Shown piece after piece: positions 34,575 to 44,788 of a stretch of 64,000 bases of DNA. This DNA comes from Celoporthe dispersa (Eukaryota > Ascomycota > Sordariomycetes > Diaporthales > Cryphonectriaceae). The notes beneath the pieces are model-generated. The model saw only the letters and a list, made by a program, of their open reading frames with translations. It did no database searches and was not told where the DNA came from. Numbering within the stretch: position 1 is the stretch's first letter; each line of letters begins with the position of its first letter. A program made the translations under genes and the position numbers. The stretch spans positions 1,054,001-1,118,000 of the forward strand of contig WAID01000006.1 in the NCBI GenBank assembly GCA_016584495.1, written 5' to 3'.

Positions 34575-35552
34575 ATGGCCTCGTCTCAGACTCCTCCTGA
34601 CACCCAGACGCTGGAGCCTCAGCGTGGAGCCTCTGCTGGAATGGCATTTGTTGCACCGGTCCCGAGCGCTCAGGGTCTACAGTCTCTCCCTGGAACCTTC
34701 ACCCTCTTCATTTACCTGCCGGTCGAGGTACGGGATAAGATCTGGGAGGCAGCACTACCTTTAGAGGCCAGCCCGCGCATCATCGTCGTCGGCGAGGGAA
34801 CCAAGTGCATCAACACCCACAAGCTCAGCCCGAACTCACCCTCAAGCGTTGCAGCGACACTCGGACGCGTGTGTCGACAGGCCCAAAACACCGTGCAGAG
34901 AGTCCTACAAATCCGCTGGCCTCTTTCTTCAGTCCACTACCTGCCGGACAAGGGCAGCACCCACACCCGGCCTGTCGTCGAAGTCAATAGCAAGAAGGAC
35001 ATATTTTATCTTTCAAGGAAATTCGTCACCTTCACGGCCTTTTCCATGCTCATGAGCCGCCCTCCTGAAAACGCTCGCGTTTGGATCGAGAATCCCTCCA
35101 CCCGTCTCGAACACATCATCGTGGATCTACGATCCATGTTAAGCGTCGTCAAGGCAGTTCTACGTGCCCCGTGGCCCAAGACACAGCGCAACCCAGGTCC
35201 TGCTTTTCTCGCGCTGTTCTGCAACGGCCTCGAAGTGGCTACCGCCAACCACCCGGAGCCCCAGTGGAACATGCTGCGCACCACGCTCAAGAAAATCACA
35301 GTCTTTGTCATCTCCAGAACCTCAGACATGGCGTGCGACTTTGCATACACGGACCTCAAGCGCATCGCGTTCGACGACCCGGCCTCGGAAGAGGTCAAGA
35401 CTTCGATCACCGACCTGGCCAGCAGCAACATCCAAGAGGACCAGCTCGAGCAGCTCATGGGCTCGTTGGCGCATGTGAGGAGCGACGCTGAGGCGAAGGA
35501 CGTCCACAGGCAGCTCCCCGCGCTGGAGTTCGCCTGGACGATGCCGGCATGA
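34575..35552 (+). CDS. 2EXR domain protein
   Basis: Single-exon 325-aa member of the 2EXR family. The signature starts after a disordered N-terminus of about 40 residues with FTLFIYLPVEVRDKIWEAAL, then PRIIVVGEG, GRVCRQAQNTVQRVLQ and NSKKDIFYLSRKF, in the usual order. The second half (HIIVDLRSML, KKITVFVISRTS) is a typical beta-rich continuation. The ATG at 34575 has a good context (ACCATGG). Function is unknown. It is a likely distant paralogue of the gene at 31302, since both are on the plus strand and share domain order, but the sequences are clearly diverged and the other gene has an intron. No frame break is seen. Confidence 0.85.
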   Translation: MASSQTPPDTQTLEPQRGASAGMAFVAPVPSAQGLQSLPGTFTLFIYLPVEVRDKIWEAALPLEASPRIIVVGEGTKCINTHKLSPNSPSSVAATLGRVCRQAQNTVQRVLQIRWPLSSVHYLPDKGSTHTRPVVEVNSKKDIFYLSRKFVTFTAFSMLMSRPPENARVWIENPSTRLEHIIVDLRSMLSVVKAVLRAPWPKTQRNPGPAFLALFCNGLEVATANHPEPQWNMLRTTLKKITVFVISRTSDMACDFAYTDLKRIAFDDPASEEVKTSITDLASSNIQEDQLEQLMGSLAHVRSDAEAKDVHRQLPALEFAWTMPA

Positions 35553-36751
35553 ATGAGTGATTCTGGGCAGAGAGAAATGGCATACCTGCATTGGTGGTGG
35601 GGGAAAGCTGGCTGAGGAGCGGATTGGATGGGACTGGAAATCTGTTGGCGTCCGCGAGTGGACACCCAAGCTCGATTCTTCTCACGAAGGTCTTTACAGG
35701 CCGGCCTCACTCTGTTTTGGCTTTTGATTGCGAGCAATCAGCTATCCTTCTCCCTTGTCTTTTTTCCTTCTTTTTCCCCTTCTCTTTCCTTTCCGGGTTC
35801 AAACCTGGCGAAACTGAAGTGTTGCTGGACTAGTCGTTGGGTATCAATACTGTACTCAACTGGAGGCTCTCGTCTAGGTGGCATTTGAGGAGCCCACATA
35901 ATATTCTCGAGGGCTGACGCTCGACTGCGGCAATTTCTGGATGGATATGGACAAGGATTAGGGTATGGTGGATCTTCTCGTCTGGTGCGAAGGACGGTTT
36001 GAAACCCATGTTCTACAACCAAGATCAATCCAGATATTTCATTACAAGAGCTCTAACATGAAGTTGATGGAGGCTAGCGCGCTGAGAATGGCCCTGCATC
36101 GTGAGGACCACTGCCACCTAAGCAGGGGCCGCGTTGTTACGTGTCTGCGAAGTCTTTGAGTGGTTGTCTAATCAGACTCATCTCACCTGTCCCTCATCAC
36201 CTATCTCACCTCGTCTGTCTCGTATCAACGCGGTGTATCCAGCCGGTGCATTGGTTCCCTGTGCTGCTGTATACTGGGACGTCAGTATGGGGACATTTGG
36301 GCGGCCGATAATATTCTTTCTGGGACAGTCAATGATTACCGCAGCCATCGCCACTCAGCTACGCTCAAACCAAGTAATAAAGTATAAAGCGACTATTCAA
36401 AAATGGTTTTCGTATTAGAATGAAGCTGAGAGAGGAGGTGCGAAAGAAGAAAAAAATGATAACAAAACATGCAACACCGGGTATTCGCTAATGGTCACCC
36501 ACTTAACTACTAATCCGGCGGTTAGTGGCTTATTTAGGGGAGAGCAGACGGGATCCCAAGTTTTCCACTACCTATGGTCGCATGTAGCAGTGTTCCCTGA
36601 TTCAGCAATTATATTGAACGTCGGGCTTATGCTTCAGATAATTCAGCCTCCCTCACTGCCATTTCCATCACGAGATCCAGAGCAGTGGCGCATTTCACAA
36701 ATCAATAATTACCCTCCAAGACAATCCATCATCTAGTTGGGCCTGCTCCCT
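35553..36751. other. convergent 3' intergenic region
   Basis: Includes a T/C-rich stretch at 35750-35795. No coding or RNA gene seen. Confidence 0.45.
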
Positions 36752-37447
36752 TCACGCACCAGCGGCGGCAGCGTTTGAAGCTTGCGCTTTTCGCTTCCGA
36801 TCCCATCCTCTCAGGGCCGAGATCACAGCCATGGTTGCCCACCTCTCTCCAAGCACGCCACTAGAGCCAGTTCCCAGGAACTGAAAGCTGAACCCCTGGT
36901 TGATCCGCCGTCCTCCCGCCGCCCACACGGCCACAACCTCCTTGCCATCGCTCGACGTGGCGCGCCCTTGGGATGTGGCTCCCGTCGCGTCTGTCGCGAG
37001 CCTGACTAGCTTGTACCCATCACGGCGCCCACCCAGCGCGCCGACCTCGACCCTGCGGCTGTGCCGCCATTCAAAAATCTCCCTCCGGCCTGTCGCGCCC
37101 ACCTCTATGGAGAACGACATGGTCTGGGGCCCAAACCCGCCTCCGTGGCATTCAACCTGCTCCTGCGACGCACCACCCGTGGATCCAGGGACAGGCGGCA
37201 GCGTCACCGTCGCATCGCGGCCCAGAGTTGACTTGTTGGAAGTGGCGAGGGGAGGACAGCTCTCGTTTGGGCCGTTGTGTAGCACGATGTCGGGCTTGCC
37301 TGACCACCCGCTGTGCAGCGAGACTGCATAGAGGGTCGGGCCGTTCGGGTGACCGAGGGAGTAGTGTTTTGCGCGCCAGCCTTCTTTGTGTACGCGGAAG
37401 TGCGGAGGGAACTGGGAGGCCACGCTGCTTTGTTGCTTTTGGAACAT
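36752..37447 (-). CDS. tubby C-terminal-like / LURP-one-related protein
   Basis: Single-exon 231-aa protein. The segment with WRAKHYSLGHPNGPTLYAVS, then PDIVLHNGP, ATVTLPP, FSIEVGATGRREIFEWRHS and GYKLVRL is typical of fungal proteins in the tubby-C-terminal/LURP-one-like superfamily, which form a 12-stranded barrel around a central helix; the C-terminal helix may be WATMAVISALRGWDRKRKA. Members may bind phosphoinositides or be structural; nothing here proves a ligand. The start is the ATG at 37447. No signal peptide or membrane segment is seen. Assignment to this fold rests on remembered family appearance. Confidence 0.6.
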   Translation of the reverse strand: MFQKQQSSVASQFPPHFRVHKEGWRAKHYSLGHPNGPTLYAVSLHSGWSGKPDIVLHNGPNESCPPLATSNKSTLGRDATVTLPPVPGSTGGASQEQVECHGGGFGPQTMSFSIEVGATGRREIFEWRHSRRVEVGALGGRRDGYKLVRLATDATGATSQGRATSSDGKEVVAVWAAGGRRINQGFSFQFLGTGSSGVLGERWATMAVISALRGWDRKRKAQASNAAAAGA

Positions 37448-38616
37448 TTGGGGTGATGGGTGGAATAAAAGCAGCTGGTGTGTGATGTCGGCTTGCTTGG
37501 TTTGTTGTTCTCCTTAGCTGGGCGAACGTGGAAAAATGGCAGGGTGTAGCGTGGTGTAAACCAGCAGACAGTCTGTGGAGTGGGTGCGGAATGAGGTTTC
37601 CATTTATAAATCTAGGCAACGCACCGAGCAGAGGCATTAATTAATTACTATGCCATTCCGACAGGCTTGGAGTGGTACCCTCTCGTGGGACGCGACCTGT
37701 GGCGATGCTACGAGCATTTGCCCTGCTGACCTTGCGATGAGGCTGATGAAGAGCTCCTGGCGGTGGCTATGCGACCACACAGCCAGAAGGATCCGCTTCC
37801 TTCGACGTCATAAGCACTCGTGCATTAACGAGTGGTGATCCGTTCCACCAGCTGCCTCCACAATGGCCCCTTGTTGGCAAATCTTCGCAGCTTGTTGGTG
37901 TTAATTCTTTGTTGCCGAACAACCCTTGTTGTCACAACTTGGCTGCTGGCTGCAGCAGGGCTGTCTTCAGCTCACTACAGTAGCCAGCATATTGGTGACT
38001 CAGATCCGATTTGGCTCGTTTCCTTCAAGCCCAGTGAAATGCATCTGCCCATCTTTGTATTCAATTACTTGGGTAGCGTAGCATGGTTTAAAGTAATGGG
38101 TATGGTGTTTTCAGCATAAGCAAGGACTGGATATTTTCTTGTTAGATATTGATATGCTGTAAGGTGAAAAGTTGCAAGAGACCCATGTCTGGATTCTCTG
38201 AAGAAACGAATGTCTGATAGACCATTTGGGAAGAAGAGTACATTTACTAGAAGACACAAAATAAAGAAGCAGGGAAAGAAACAGCTCAAGTGGCGTAATT
38301 ATTGATTTTGGCCTGGGCGGTGGATCCTGAGAGACAGTGAGCCTCCAAGTCAACCCGCCGAGTGAATACACGATAAACTTTACTCCTTCATCTGAAGATT
38401 TTGCATCTCCATACCAGTAAATGTAGCCTAGATGGACTTGGGTTTGGGCTTCCTCTCCATATAGTTTGAGTTGCTGGTTTCTGACCCCAGCGCCTTCTTC
38501 ATGCCCTGGTAAGCCCACCACCCTGACCATTTGATCATTGTAGATTTCTTATCACTTCTTACAGATCAGAACTCCATACGGTAGTGAGTGCTCCGTCTGC
38601 ACTTTGCCACTCAAGT
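37448..38616. promoter_or_regulatory. divergent intergenic region
   Basis: Promoters of the tubby-like gene and the membrane-protein gene. AT-rich at 38100-38300. No RNA gene or coding frame supported. Confidence 0.45.
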
Positions 38617-39609
38617 ATGCTTCTCATTCCTTTGTTTTCTGCAGCCATGTTGGGTGTCAACAGCCTACACACCTGGTCGAGCCCAACCTTCAACCCGAGC
38701 ATTGCCCCCAGCATACGCACATGTGTCTCTCAGCCACCTACCTTCTCAGCTACCACTTCATCCACTGCTACTACTACATCCACCGCCGTCACTCTTGTTT
38801 CTGAGGAAGCGCGTCAACAGTCATCGCAATCACTACCTTTTGCCGAAACCATGGCCGACGATACGCAGATCCCAACCTCACCTCAGGCCCCGCTCGAGGC
38901 AGAGTCAGCTGCACAGAACTCGGACTGGACCAGCATCTCCTATAGCACGTTGCCTCTCGATCCCACAGCATCGGCTCGGGCCAAACAAGACAGAAGCGCT
39001 TCTGAGGAGAGTGAGGCCAAGGAAGAGGCAACCGCGGCGCCAGACCAGAACATGAGCGTCTTGAACAACAACACTCCCCTTCCCGTCTCCTGCGGTGCGA
39101 CTCCCACGAGCATCAACACCTCTGCTCCCAACCTGACCCAAGAAGAAACAAGCGACCGCAATCACGACAAAGATACCACTCACCCTGATAAACGCACCTT
39201 GCTCGGCGCATTCGGCCACTGCATCGCGCTGTGCTGCCGTGCCCTCATCCGCATTATCCGCATGGCGTTGACCCTATCCGTCTATCTTACCTTGGTCATC
39301 AGCCTCGCCCATGCGTTCGTGCCCGTCCTGGCTGACATCCTGGGCGCCCTGCTCGGAACTCTGCTCGTCGCCCTGGCCGCCCTGGTCCACCTGATCGTCA
39401 CCCTGTTTACTATGGTCGCCGTAGTCTTCTTGCAGCTGCTGTTGCCAATCATCACATACATGGTCGCCGGCTTGACCGTTGTTCTCGCCGTCGTAGTCAT
39501 CACTCTCACCGCCGTGGTTATCGCGCTCGCACCCTTGTTCTTGGTCCTCGCTCCTCTGCTGGGCATGCTCGCGGTCCTGTACTATCCGCTCAGCTGGGTT
39601 GTGGAGTGA
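38617..39609 (+). CDS. multi-pass membrane protein of unknown function
   Basis: Unrecognised single-exon protein. From the ATG at 38617 it has 330 aa; from the ATG at 38851, which has a better context (ACCATGGCC), it has 252 aa. The first part is low-complexity Ser/Thr/Glu-rich and soluble. From about residue 200 of the long form there are four or five closely packed hydrophobic segments rich in Leu, Val and Ala, for example ALTLSVYLTLVISLAHAF and VVLAVVVITLTAVVIALAPL. The protein ends in YYPLSWVVE. Upstream hydrophobic MLLIPLFSAAMLG in the long form could be a weak signal peptide. No enzymatic motif is seen. The hydrophobic half may form a small pore-like or oligomeric membrane domain, but this is inference only. 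Confidence 0.6.
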   Translation: MLLIPLFSAAMLGVNSLHTWSSPTFNPSIAPSIRTCVSQPPTFSATTSSTATTTSTAVTLVSEEARQQSSQSLPFAETMADDTQIPTSPQAPLEAESAAQNSDWTSISYSTLPLDPTASARAKQDRSASEESEAKEEATAAPDQNMSVLNNNTPLPVSCGATPTSINTSAPNLTQEETSDRNHDKDTTHPDKRTLLGAFGHCIALCCRALIRIIRMALTLSVYLTLVISLAHAFVPVLADILGALLGTLLVALAALVHLIVTLFTMVAVVFLQLLLPIITYMVAGLTVVLAVVVITLTAVVIALAPLFLVLAPLLGMLAVLYYPLSWVVE

Positions 39610-40898
39610 CAGACAAAGGGCCCTTCAGCCTCCCTCCTCGCCTGTGACTGTAGTGAAGCTGTAAGTAGTAACAACAGTTCCTCCCCCCGCTCATGTCTTC
39701 ATGTCGAGAAGAAGCAAAAAAAAAAAAAAAAAAAGGTCAAAAAATGGGGGCGCGCCTTGTCCGTTGCTGTGGTCGCCTTCCCTGTTCGCTTGCTAACTCA
39801 TCTATTGACCACAAGGGCGCCTCCGGTCCAGCTATCGATGCGCCTCACGGCGTTTGGTTCCACCTGCTGAAACCAGCATGACCATTTTCATATATTCACG
39901 AAGGAATCGCTGTTTGCATGGACAGCAAGCAACGGAGGCACCTATCCAACAACCTGGATACGTATGAGTAGGGTCGGGATGGGACAGGATTTGGGAGGGA
40001 TAAGGGAGAGAGAAGAAAGCGGGCAAGACTTCTAGACACGTGCTAGGATCAATAGCAGGAATCATAAAAAGAGAAGTTCGAGCACGTTTAGGGAGTTGTG
40101 CGTATCTCGAGCGATCACTGCCCGGGCATAATAACGTTGTTAATATTTATCCACAATTTGGCTAACCACCATCTCCAACAACCTCGTCTTGGTAGCTAAA
40201 CGGCGCAAACTCCCAGCTCAGTAATAGTCACGTGTAAATCATAATCAAAAAGAAAGAAAGAAAAAAGTCTTAATTTACTACTGCGCTAGATAATCACACC
40301 ATCTGCGCAGAAAGCCGATTCGCCCACGCCGGGAAGGGCCCAGTGTTGGGATCTCGCTGCCTGCGAGGCAGCCATGTCAAGACGTGGGGAAACAGAGAGA
40401 CTATAGAAAAGGCGGATTGGGCGATAGGGAACCTCACTAGAAAAAAAGCGAGCAACAGATGTTGCCTTTGTTATTATTTATGAGATTTCAGTATTAAATA
40501 AAGTCCTCTACATGATGTGTGATGGCGTGGTGATGGCCTTTGAAAGAGGGCTGTTGTCCATGGGCCGCTTTCTTGCACGTGTGGGGTCCGGGTTAGTTGT
40601 TGTAACACTGCGCCTCATCTTACCCCAGTAAATATTGTGGTTGCCTCTCAGGCAGCCCTATAATGAACTCACCGCTTCATTTTTTCCCCCCAGGAATCTA
40701 AATGTCTTTGAGATTCATTACGGTGCTTAAATATCACCATTATATATATTACTCTCATTCATGAAGCCCCCGAACACCACCTTTCCTCTGCTTAAAACCC
40801 CAACAAGGACGCTTTCCACCCGGGACATTCTTCATATAACCCAATATAAAAGAGAAGAAGAAGAAGAAGAAGAACAAGAGAAAGTCTAAGCACACAAG
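39610..40898. promoter_or_regulatory. intergenic region with poly-A and GAA tracts
   Basis: Contains an A-run of about 19 at 39716-39734, AT-rich sequence around 40130-40280 and 40480-40760, a TATA-like ATATAAAA near 40845 and a GAA repeat at 40855-40874, 25-45 nt upstream of the dioxygenase start, so the last 60 nt are that gene's core promoter and leader. Confidence 0.55.
40855..40874. repeat. (GAA)n microsatellite
   Basis: Six to seven GAA units in the leader of the dioxygenase gene. Confidence 0.8.
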
Positions 40899-41935
40899 AT
40901 GCGTGACTTCTCAGAACCCAGACATCCCACCGCCGACTTTCGCTCTGACAACGCCAAGGCCCACCAGATCCCCGAGGGCGAGCCCAGGCTCATCGAGTAC
41001 TTCTCCAAAGACGTCACGATCCCAGAAGACTTTCTATCCAAGGACGGGCCCCTTCCTCCTGACGCTCAGCCCATCACCCTCCACCAGATCGACTGGACCC
41101 AGACCACCCTCCCAGAGTACGAAGGCCGGTACGCGGTAGTACTCGACAACGTGCTCTCGCGCAGCGAGTGCCGCACCCTTTTTCGAGCTAGCCGAGTCGA
41201 GCGTGGACGTGGAACGCATGAACTCGGCATCGGGGATCCAGGACCCCTGGCGGCCTGCGATGGTGTCGGCGGGGATGGGCATGGAGGTGCTCGACTCGGG
41301 GTATCGGAACTCGGACAGGCTGGTGTGGGACTGCCAGGAGGTGGTGGACCGGCTGTGGGCGAGGTGTCTGCAGGGCGAGGTGGGGGAGACGCTGAGGAGG
41401 AAACTGGCTGTGCTGGATGGGGATTATACCGTGACGGGCATGACTAGGAAGGGCAGGGAAGAGAGGTGGGAGATGGTCGGGCTGGCGAAGAGGATGCGGT
41501 TCCTTCGATATGGCGAGGGACAATTCTTTAAGCGTAAGTCTAGTAACTTCATTTTTTTTTATTGTATTTCGGGTGTATGGTCTCTTGTGACAGTACCAAG
41601 TAATCATTGCTAACTCGGATATTGCAGCCCACGGCGACGGTCACTATTCGGAACAAGTCGACGGCAGAAAGTTCAAGACCTTCTTCACCGTGCACCTGTA
41701 CCTGAACGACTCGGTGGCCGAGGCTGGTGAGGAGGCCGAGCTTGTCGGAGGGGCCACATCTTTTGTCTCCAACTACGGGTCACGGAAGGTCGACGTTGAC
41801 CCCAAGGCCGGCCGTGTGCTGATCTTTCAGCAGAGGCTTCTGACGCATGCCGGTGATGATGTCGTCGAGGGCATCAAGTACACGATGAGAGCTGAGGTTA
41901 TGTACGAGTTGATCGAGCCCAGGAGGGGGGACTGA
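40899..41935 (+). CDS. 2-oxoglutarate/Fe(II) dioxygenase, prolyl 4-hydroxylase-like, one frame break
   Basis: Oxidises a substrate with O2 and 2-oxoglutarate at a non-haem Fe(II) centre; the fold is that of prolyl 4-hydroxylase-like proteins. Exons are 40899-41533 and 41628-41935; corrected length is about 313 aa. Motifs: RYAVVLDNVLSRSECRTL opens the core, RYGEGQFFKPHGDGHYSEQ supplies the H-x-D iron ligands (about H213 and D215, formed at the splice junction), FTVHLYLND follows, and LIFQQRLLTHAGDDVVEG supplies the distal His, with KYTMRAEVMY providing the 2-oxoglutarate side. An extra base in the T5 run at 41179-41183 breaks exon 1; removing it joins CRTLF to ELAESSVDVERMNSASG. No signal peptide, so it is probably cytosolic or nuclear. 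Substrate unknown. Confidence 0.85.
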
Positions 41936-42016
41936 TCAGGTTAGGAGTTGATGATCCGGTTGGTTTGGACTGCAGGTGTATCTGACAAGAAGTTCCACCT
42001 TCTCAACCAATGACCA

Positions 42017-42661
42017 TCATGCGAAGATGTCATTGAGCGCTTTGAACATCTTGCAGTCGCTCCTATGCCCCCCCTCCACCCAGCCCTTGACTTGACACTC
42101 CTACACCGTACATTGTTAGCAGAGCAAAATACAAAAACCAGGCCCTCGAAACCGTGCATTGACTCACCTTTCCGCAGTATCCAACCCTCCCACAGCCCGT
42201 ACAGCCCTTCAGCCCCTCCTCTCCTCCACCACCACCACACGTCTCACATCGATCCGCTTTCCCCCTCCCACCAACCTCCAGCACCCTCGCCAGTGACCCT
42301 GGTACAGCCCGCACCCCTCCAGCCTCCCCCTTCTCGATCCTCACAAACCCCCTCTTGCCCTCGTCCGCAGGCCTCGTCCGCACCGCACCGGGTATCACAG
42401 CCGTGCATCCCTTCTTAAACCCCAGGCCCTTCAGGTCCAGCTCGTCGCGCCCGAGGCCCTCGAACACGAGAGCAAAGGGTTGCCGTCCCTGTCGGTGAGG
42501 ACCAAGGTCGGCTTGTTGATGGTCATGTTGTCCTTGATCTGGGCGAGGAGGTACCATGTTGGCTGCTGTTGTGACGATGAGGCGTCTTGGCCGTGTTCTG
42601 GAATAGTGAGGAACGTGGGGAAGCGGGTCGTGTCTGTGTAGTCTGGAAGTGGTGTTGCCAT
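42017..42661 (-). CDS. MYND zinc-finger protein, one frame break
   Basis: Small protein of about 192 aa after correction. Exons are 42661-42168 and 42100-42017 with a 67-nt intron. The C-terminal half is a MYND zinc finger: C-x2-C, then C-x2-C, then YCGKECQ and W-V-E-G-G-H-R-S-D-C, so all Cys and His ligands are present and are completed by the short last exon. The front half (TWYLLAQIKDNM, TLVLTDRDGNP, FALVFEGL, FKKGCTAVIPGA) resembles the beta-rich module seen in small fungal MYND proteins. A base appears to be missing at 42474-42479 (AAAGGG on the plus strand), between DRDGNP and FALVF. MYND fingers bind proline-rich peptides; partner unknown. The start is the ATG at 42661; an upstream TTG is not used. 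Confidence 0.8.
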
Positions 42662-43264
42662 CTTGATAGGAGGTTTTTTGTTTTTCTTTTCCAAATTTTT
42701 AAATATTTTTTTCCCTCAATAATTTCACGCAGGATGGCCTTTTGGGGATTACTTTTGTATTGTTGAGCTCGTGGTTATGAGGCGAAATTTGAGAAGCTGA
42801 AGTTTCTGAACACGGAGGGTTCAAGATGAAACAAGGGGCTGGTGAGGAGGATCTGTTCTGCTGCGAGCGACGGGCCGATCCGAGGGCTTCCAGAGCACAG
42901 ACGTCAAGAGTCAAGACGTGCAAAACACATATATTTGAAATATGTGATTCTAGTAAACTCTCGAGACGAAGAAAGAGGGAAAGAAGAAGGGAAAAAGGAG
43001 GGGGAAAAAAGAAGAAGAGAAAAAAAACAAAAAAAAACAAAGAGACTCAAGCGTGGACTCGTAGTTCGTCGACGAAAAAGTATGTCTAGGGGCTTTACTC
43101 GCTCAGGGGTCGGCTCAAATCCTACTCGCTTGCAACACATTAAAAAAGAAAAGGGAAAAATAAAAATAAAAAAAGATTGCAGACCAAACAAAAATCAATG
43201 GCAGACGGAATATTCTATTTTAATTTCCTGTCTACTTCTTCTTAAGCCCACTCTTCTTCTATCT
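42662..43264. other. intergenic region with A-rich tracts and a tRNA-like fold
   Basis: Purine-rich tracts at 42985-43045 and A-rich sequence at 43140-43195 flank an 85-nt tRNA-like segment at 43048-43132, listed separately. The right end is the 3' side of the protease gene. Confidence 0.5.
43048..43132 (+). ncRNA. tRNA-like fold, probably a decayed tRNA or tRNA-derived element
   Basis: The 85-nt segment begins CAAGCG and ends CGCTTG, giving six acceptor-like pairs. Before the end there is a T-arm-like hairpin with a CTCAAAT loop flanked by near-complementary five-base stems, as in a B box. The middle resembles a class II tRNA with a long variable arm (GGGGCTTTACTCGCTC), but no proper D-arm or anticodon stem can be drawn. 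It is more likely a pseudo-tRNA or the head of a short repeat than a working tRNA. Confidence 0.25.
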
Positions 43265-44788
43265 TTACTCGGCGGTGAACCCAGGACCATCCACCAGCTG
43301 GCCCCAACCAACCTGCCGATTCTCTGCATCCCACGCCGTATAATACTGCTTAATCAAGGGACTGCCCACCAGCCACTCCGCCTTCTTGCCAGCAAACCAG
43401 CTCGACCCGATCCCGTCCGACGGGTTGTTGAACAGGGCCTGGCAGATCCCGTCCAGGCCGGGGTACTCGCCCAGGTTGAACGAGGCCTTGGGGATTGTCA
43501 CATTGATCGCCGTCGCCGTCGTGCCGATGGTGAATGTGAGGTCGGGCGCCACGCTCTCCAGCTCGTCACAGGGGGCTCCCCCACGCGCCCGCCGGGTCGA
43601 TCTGCGTGATGTTGGGCGAGATCTGCGCGTACACGTTGACGGCGGTGGCGTAGTCGGGCGTCTGCATGAAGGCGGTGCCCGTGTCGAGGATGGCGAGGCC
43701 GTTGGTCGGCATGGCGACGGGGCTGCCTGTCTCGGAGGAGGTCCCGTTGTTGAGAAGCTGGCCGTCGGCGTAGATGGCCACCCAGTCGACTATGTAGGCG
43801 CCGGAGAGCTCGCTCTCTATGTTGAGCTTGACCCAGCTGAGGTCGCCTTCGTACTTGGTGTCGTCGATGCCGCCCAGGGTTACCTCGCCGCCGTCGATGT
43901 CGCCCGCCGGGATGTAAAAGCTGTAGACGCTTGAGTCCAGCTGGCCGCTGTCGACGAGGTTCCAGTACCAGGACTTGTCGGCTTCGGGGAGTCCCACTTT
44001 TAAGATTATGAAGAGACGAGGTTAGGATATGGCCCACTCTAACAGACACAATGACCTTGATCTTTGTAGTGAAAAGAGGAAAAGAAAAAGGAATTGAAAA
44101 AAACTAAAAAAAAACTTACTTCCCATGATTCCATCGATAGGCATAACGTCAAGAGCCTCAGCCATAGTGACACAGAGCACAAAAGTCTGGTTCTCCACCG
44201 TCAGGTCCCCCCACGAGATGGTATCCTGCACCTCATAGCCCGTCGCACCCTCAGGCTCCGCAAAAGGCTGTGAGTCGGCCCCCGTGCTGAAAAGGTAGCT
44301 CACGAAGCGGCCTGGGGAGTCCACGTACGTGCTGGACAGGTCGGGATTAAATAAATTCTTGTCGCCGCAGGTGGTGCAGTTGCTCGCCCCGATGATGAAA
44401 GAAGGGGAGCCCGTGTCGAACAGCGCCGTGAAATTCTGGGCTGGCGTGCCTAGGCTGAAGGTGGTGTACCACTGCGAGAGGAGAGGAGTCAATTCAGACG
44501 GAAGACATGGGGATGGGAGACTCTGAGCTTCGTATTTTCGTCTTCATTATTTTTTTTCTTTTCTTTTCTTCAATTCATACCTACCTGGTTGTCTGTGCGG
44601 TTGAACCAGTCCGTCACGGGCACGTTCACACCAGAGGAGGTGTTGGTCTCTCTGCGCTCGTATTTCGTGATCCCACGTGGGCCACGACCATCTGTATCGG
44701 CAGAGAACGACCTCAGAGGGAGGTTGACCGTCTTGGCCGAGACCGTCAGCGTCCCGGCCAGCAGAAGAATGAGCCCATTCACCTTCAT
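43265..44788 (-). CDS. secreted pepsin-like aspartic protease, one frame break
   Basis: Family A1 aspartic endopeptidase, secreted or cell-surface. Exons are 44788-44585, 44471-44120 and 43996-43265; corrected length is about 428 aa. Residues 1-19 are a clear signal peptide (VNGLILLLAGTLTVSA), followed by a propeptide. The first active-site motif is LFDTGSPSF (Asp about 87) and the second AILDTGTAFM (Asp about 290); GYEVQDTISWGDLTVENQTF and DGIMG are typical of the fold. Near the end PCDELESVAPDLTFTIG follows the break: one base too many in C5 (43571-43575) or G5 (43578-43582) separates AGAWG from PCDEL and creates a false stop. The protein ends GWGQLVDGPGFTAE with no GPI signal. Several N-glycosylation sites (NCT, NQT, NGT, NIT) are present. 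Confidence 0.9.

Noticed and set aside
42904..43191. Minus-strand frame with GFEPT-type sequence
   Set aside because: This is the translation of the tRNA-like segment, a known source of false proteins.
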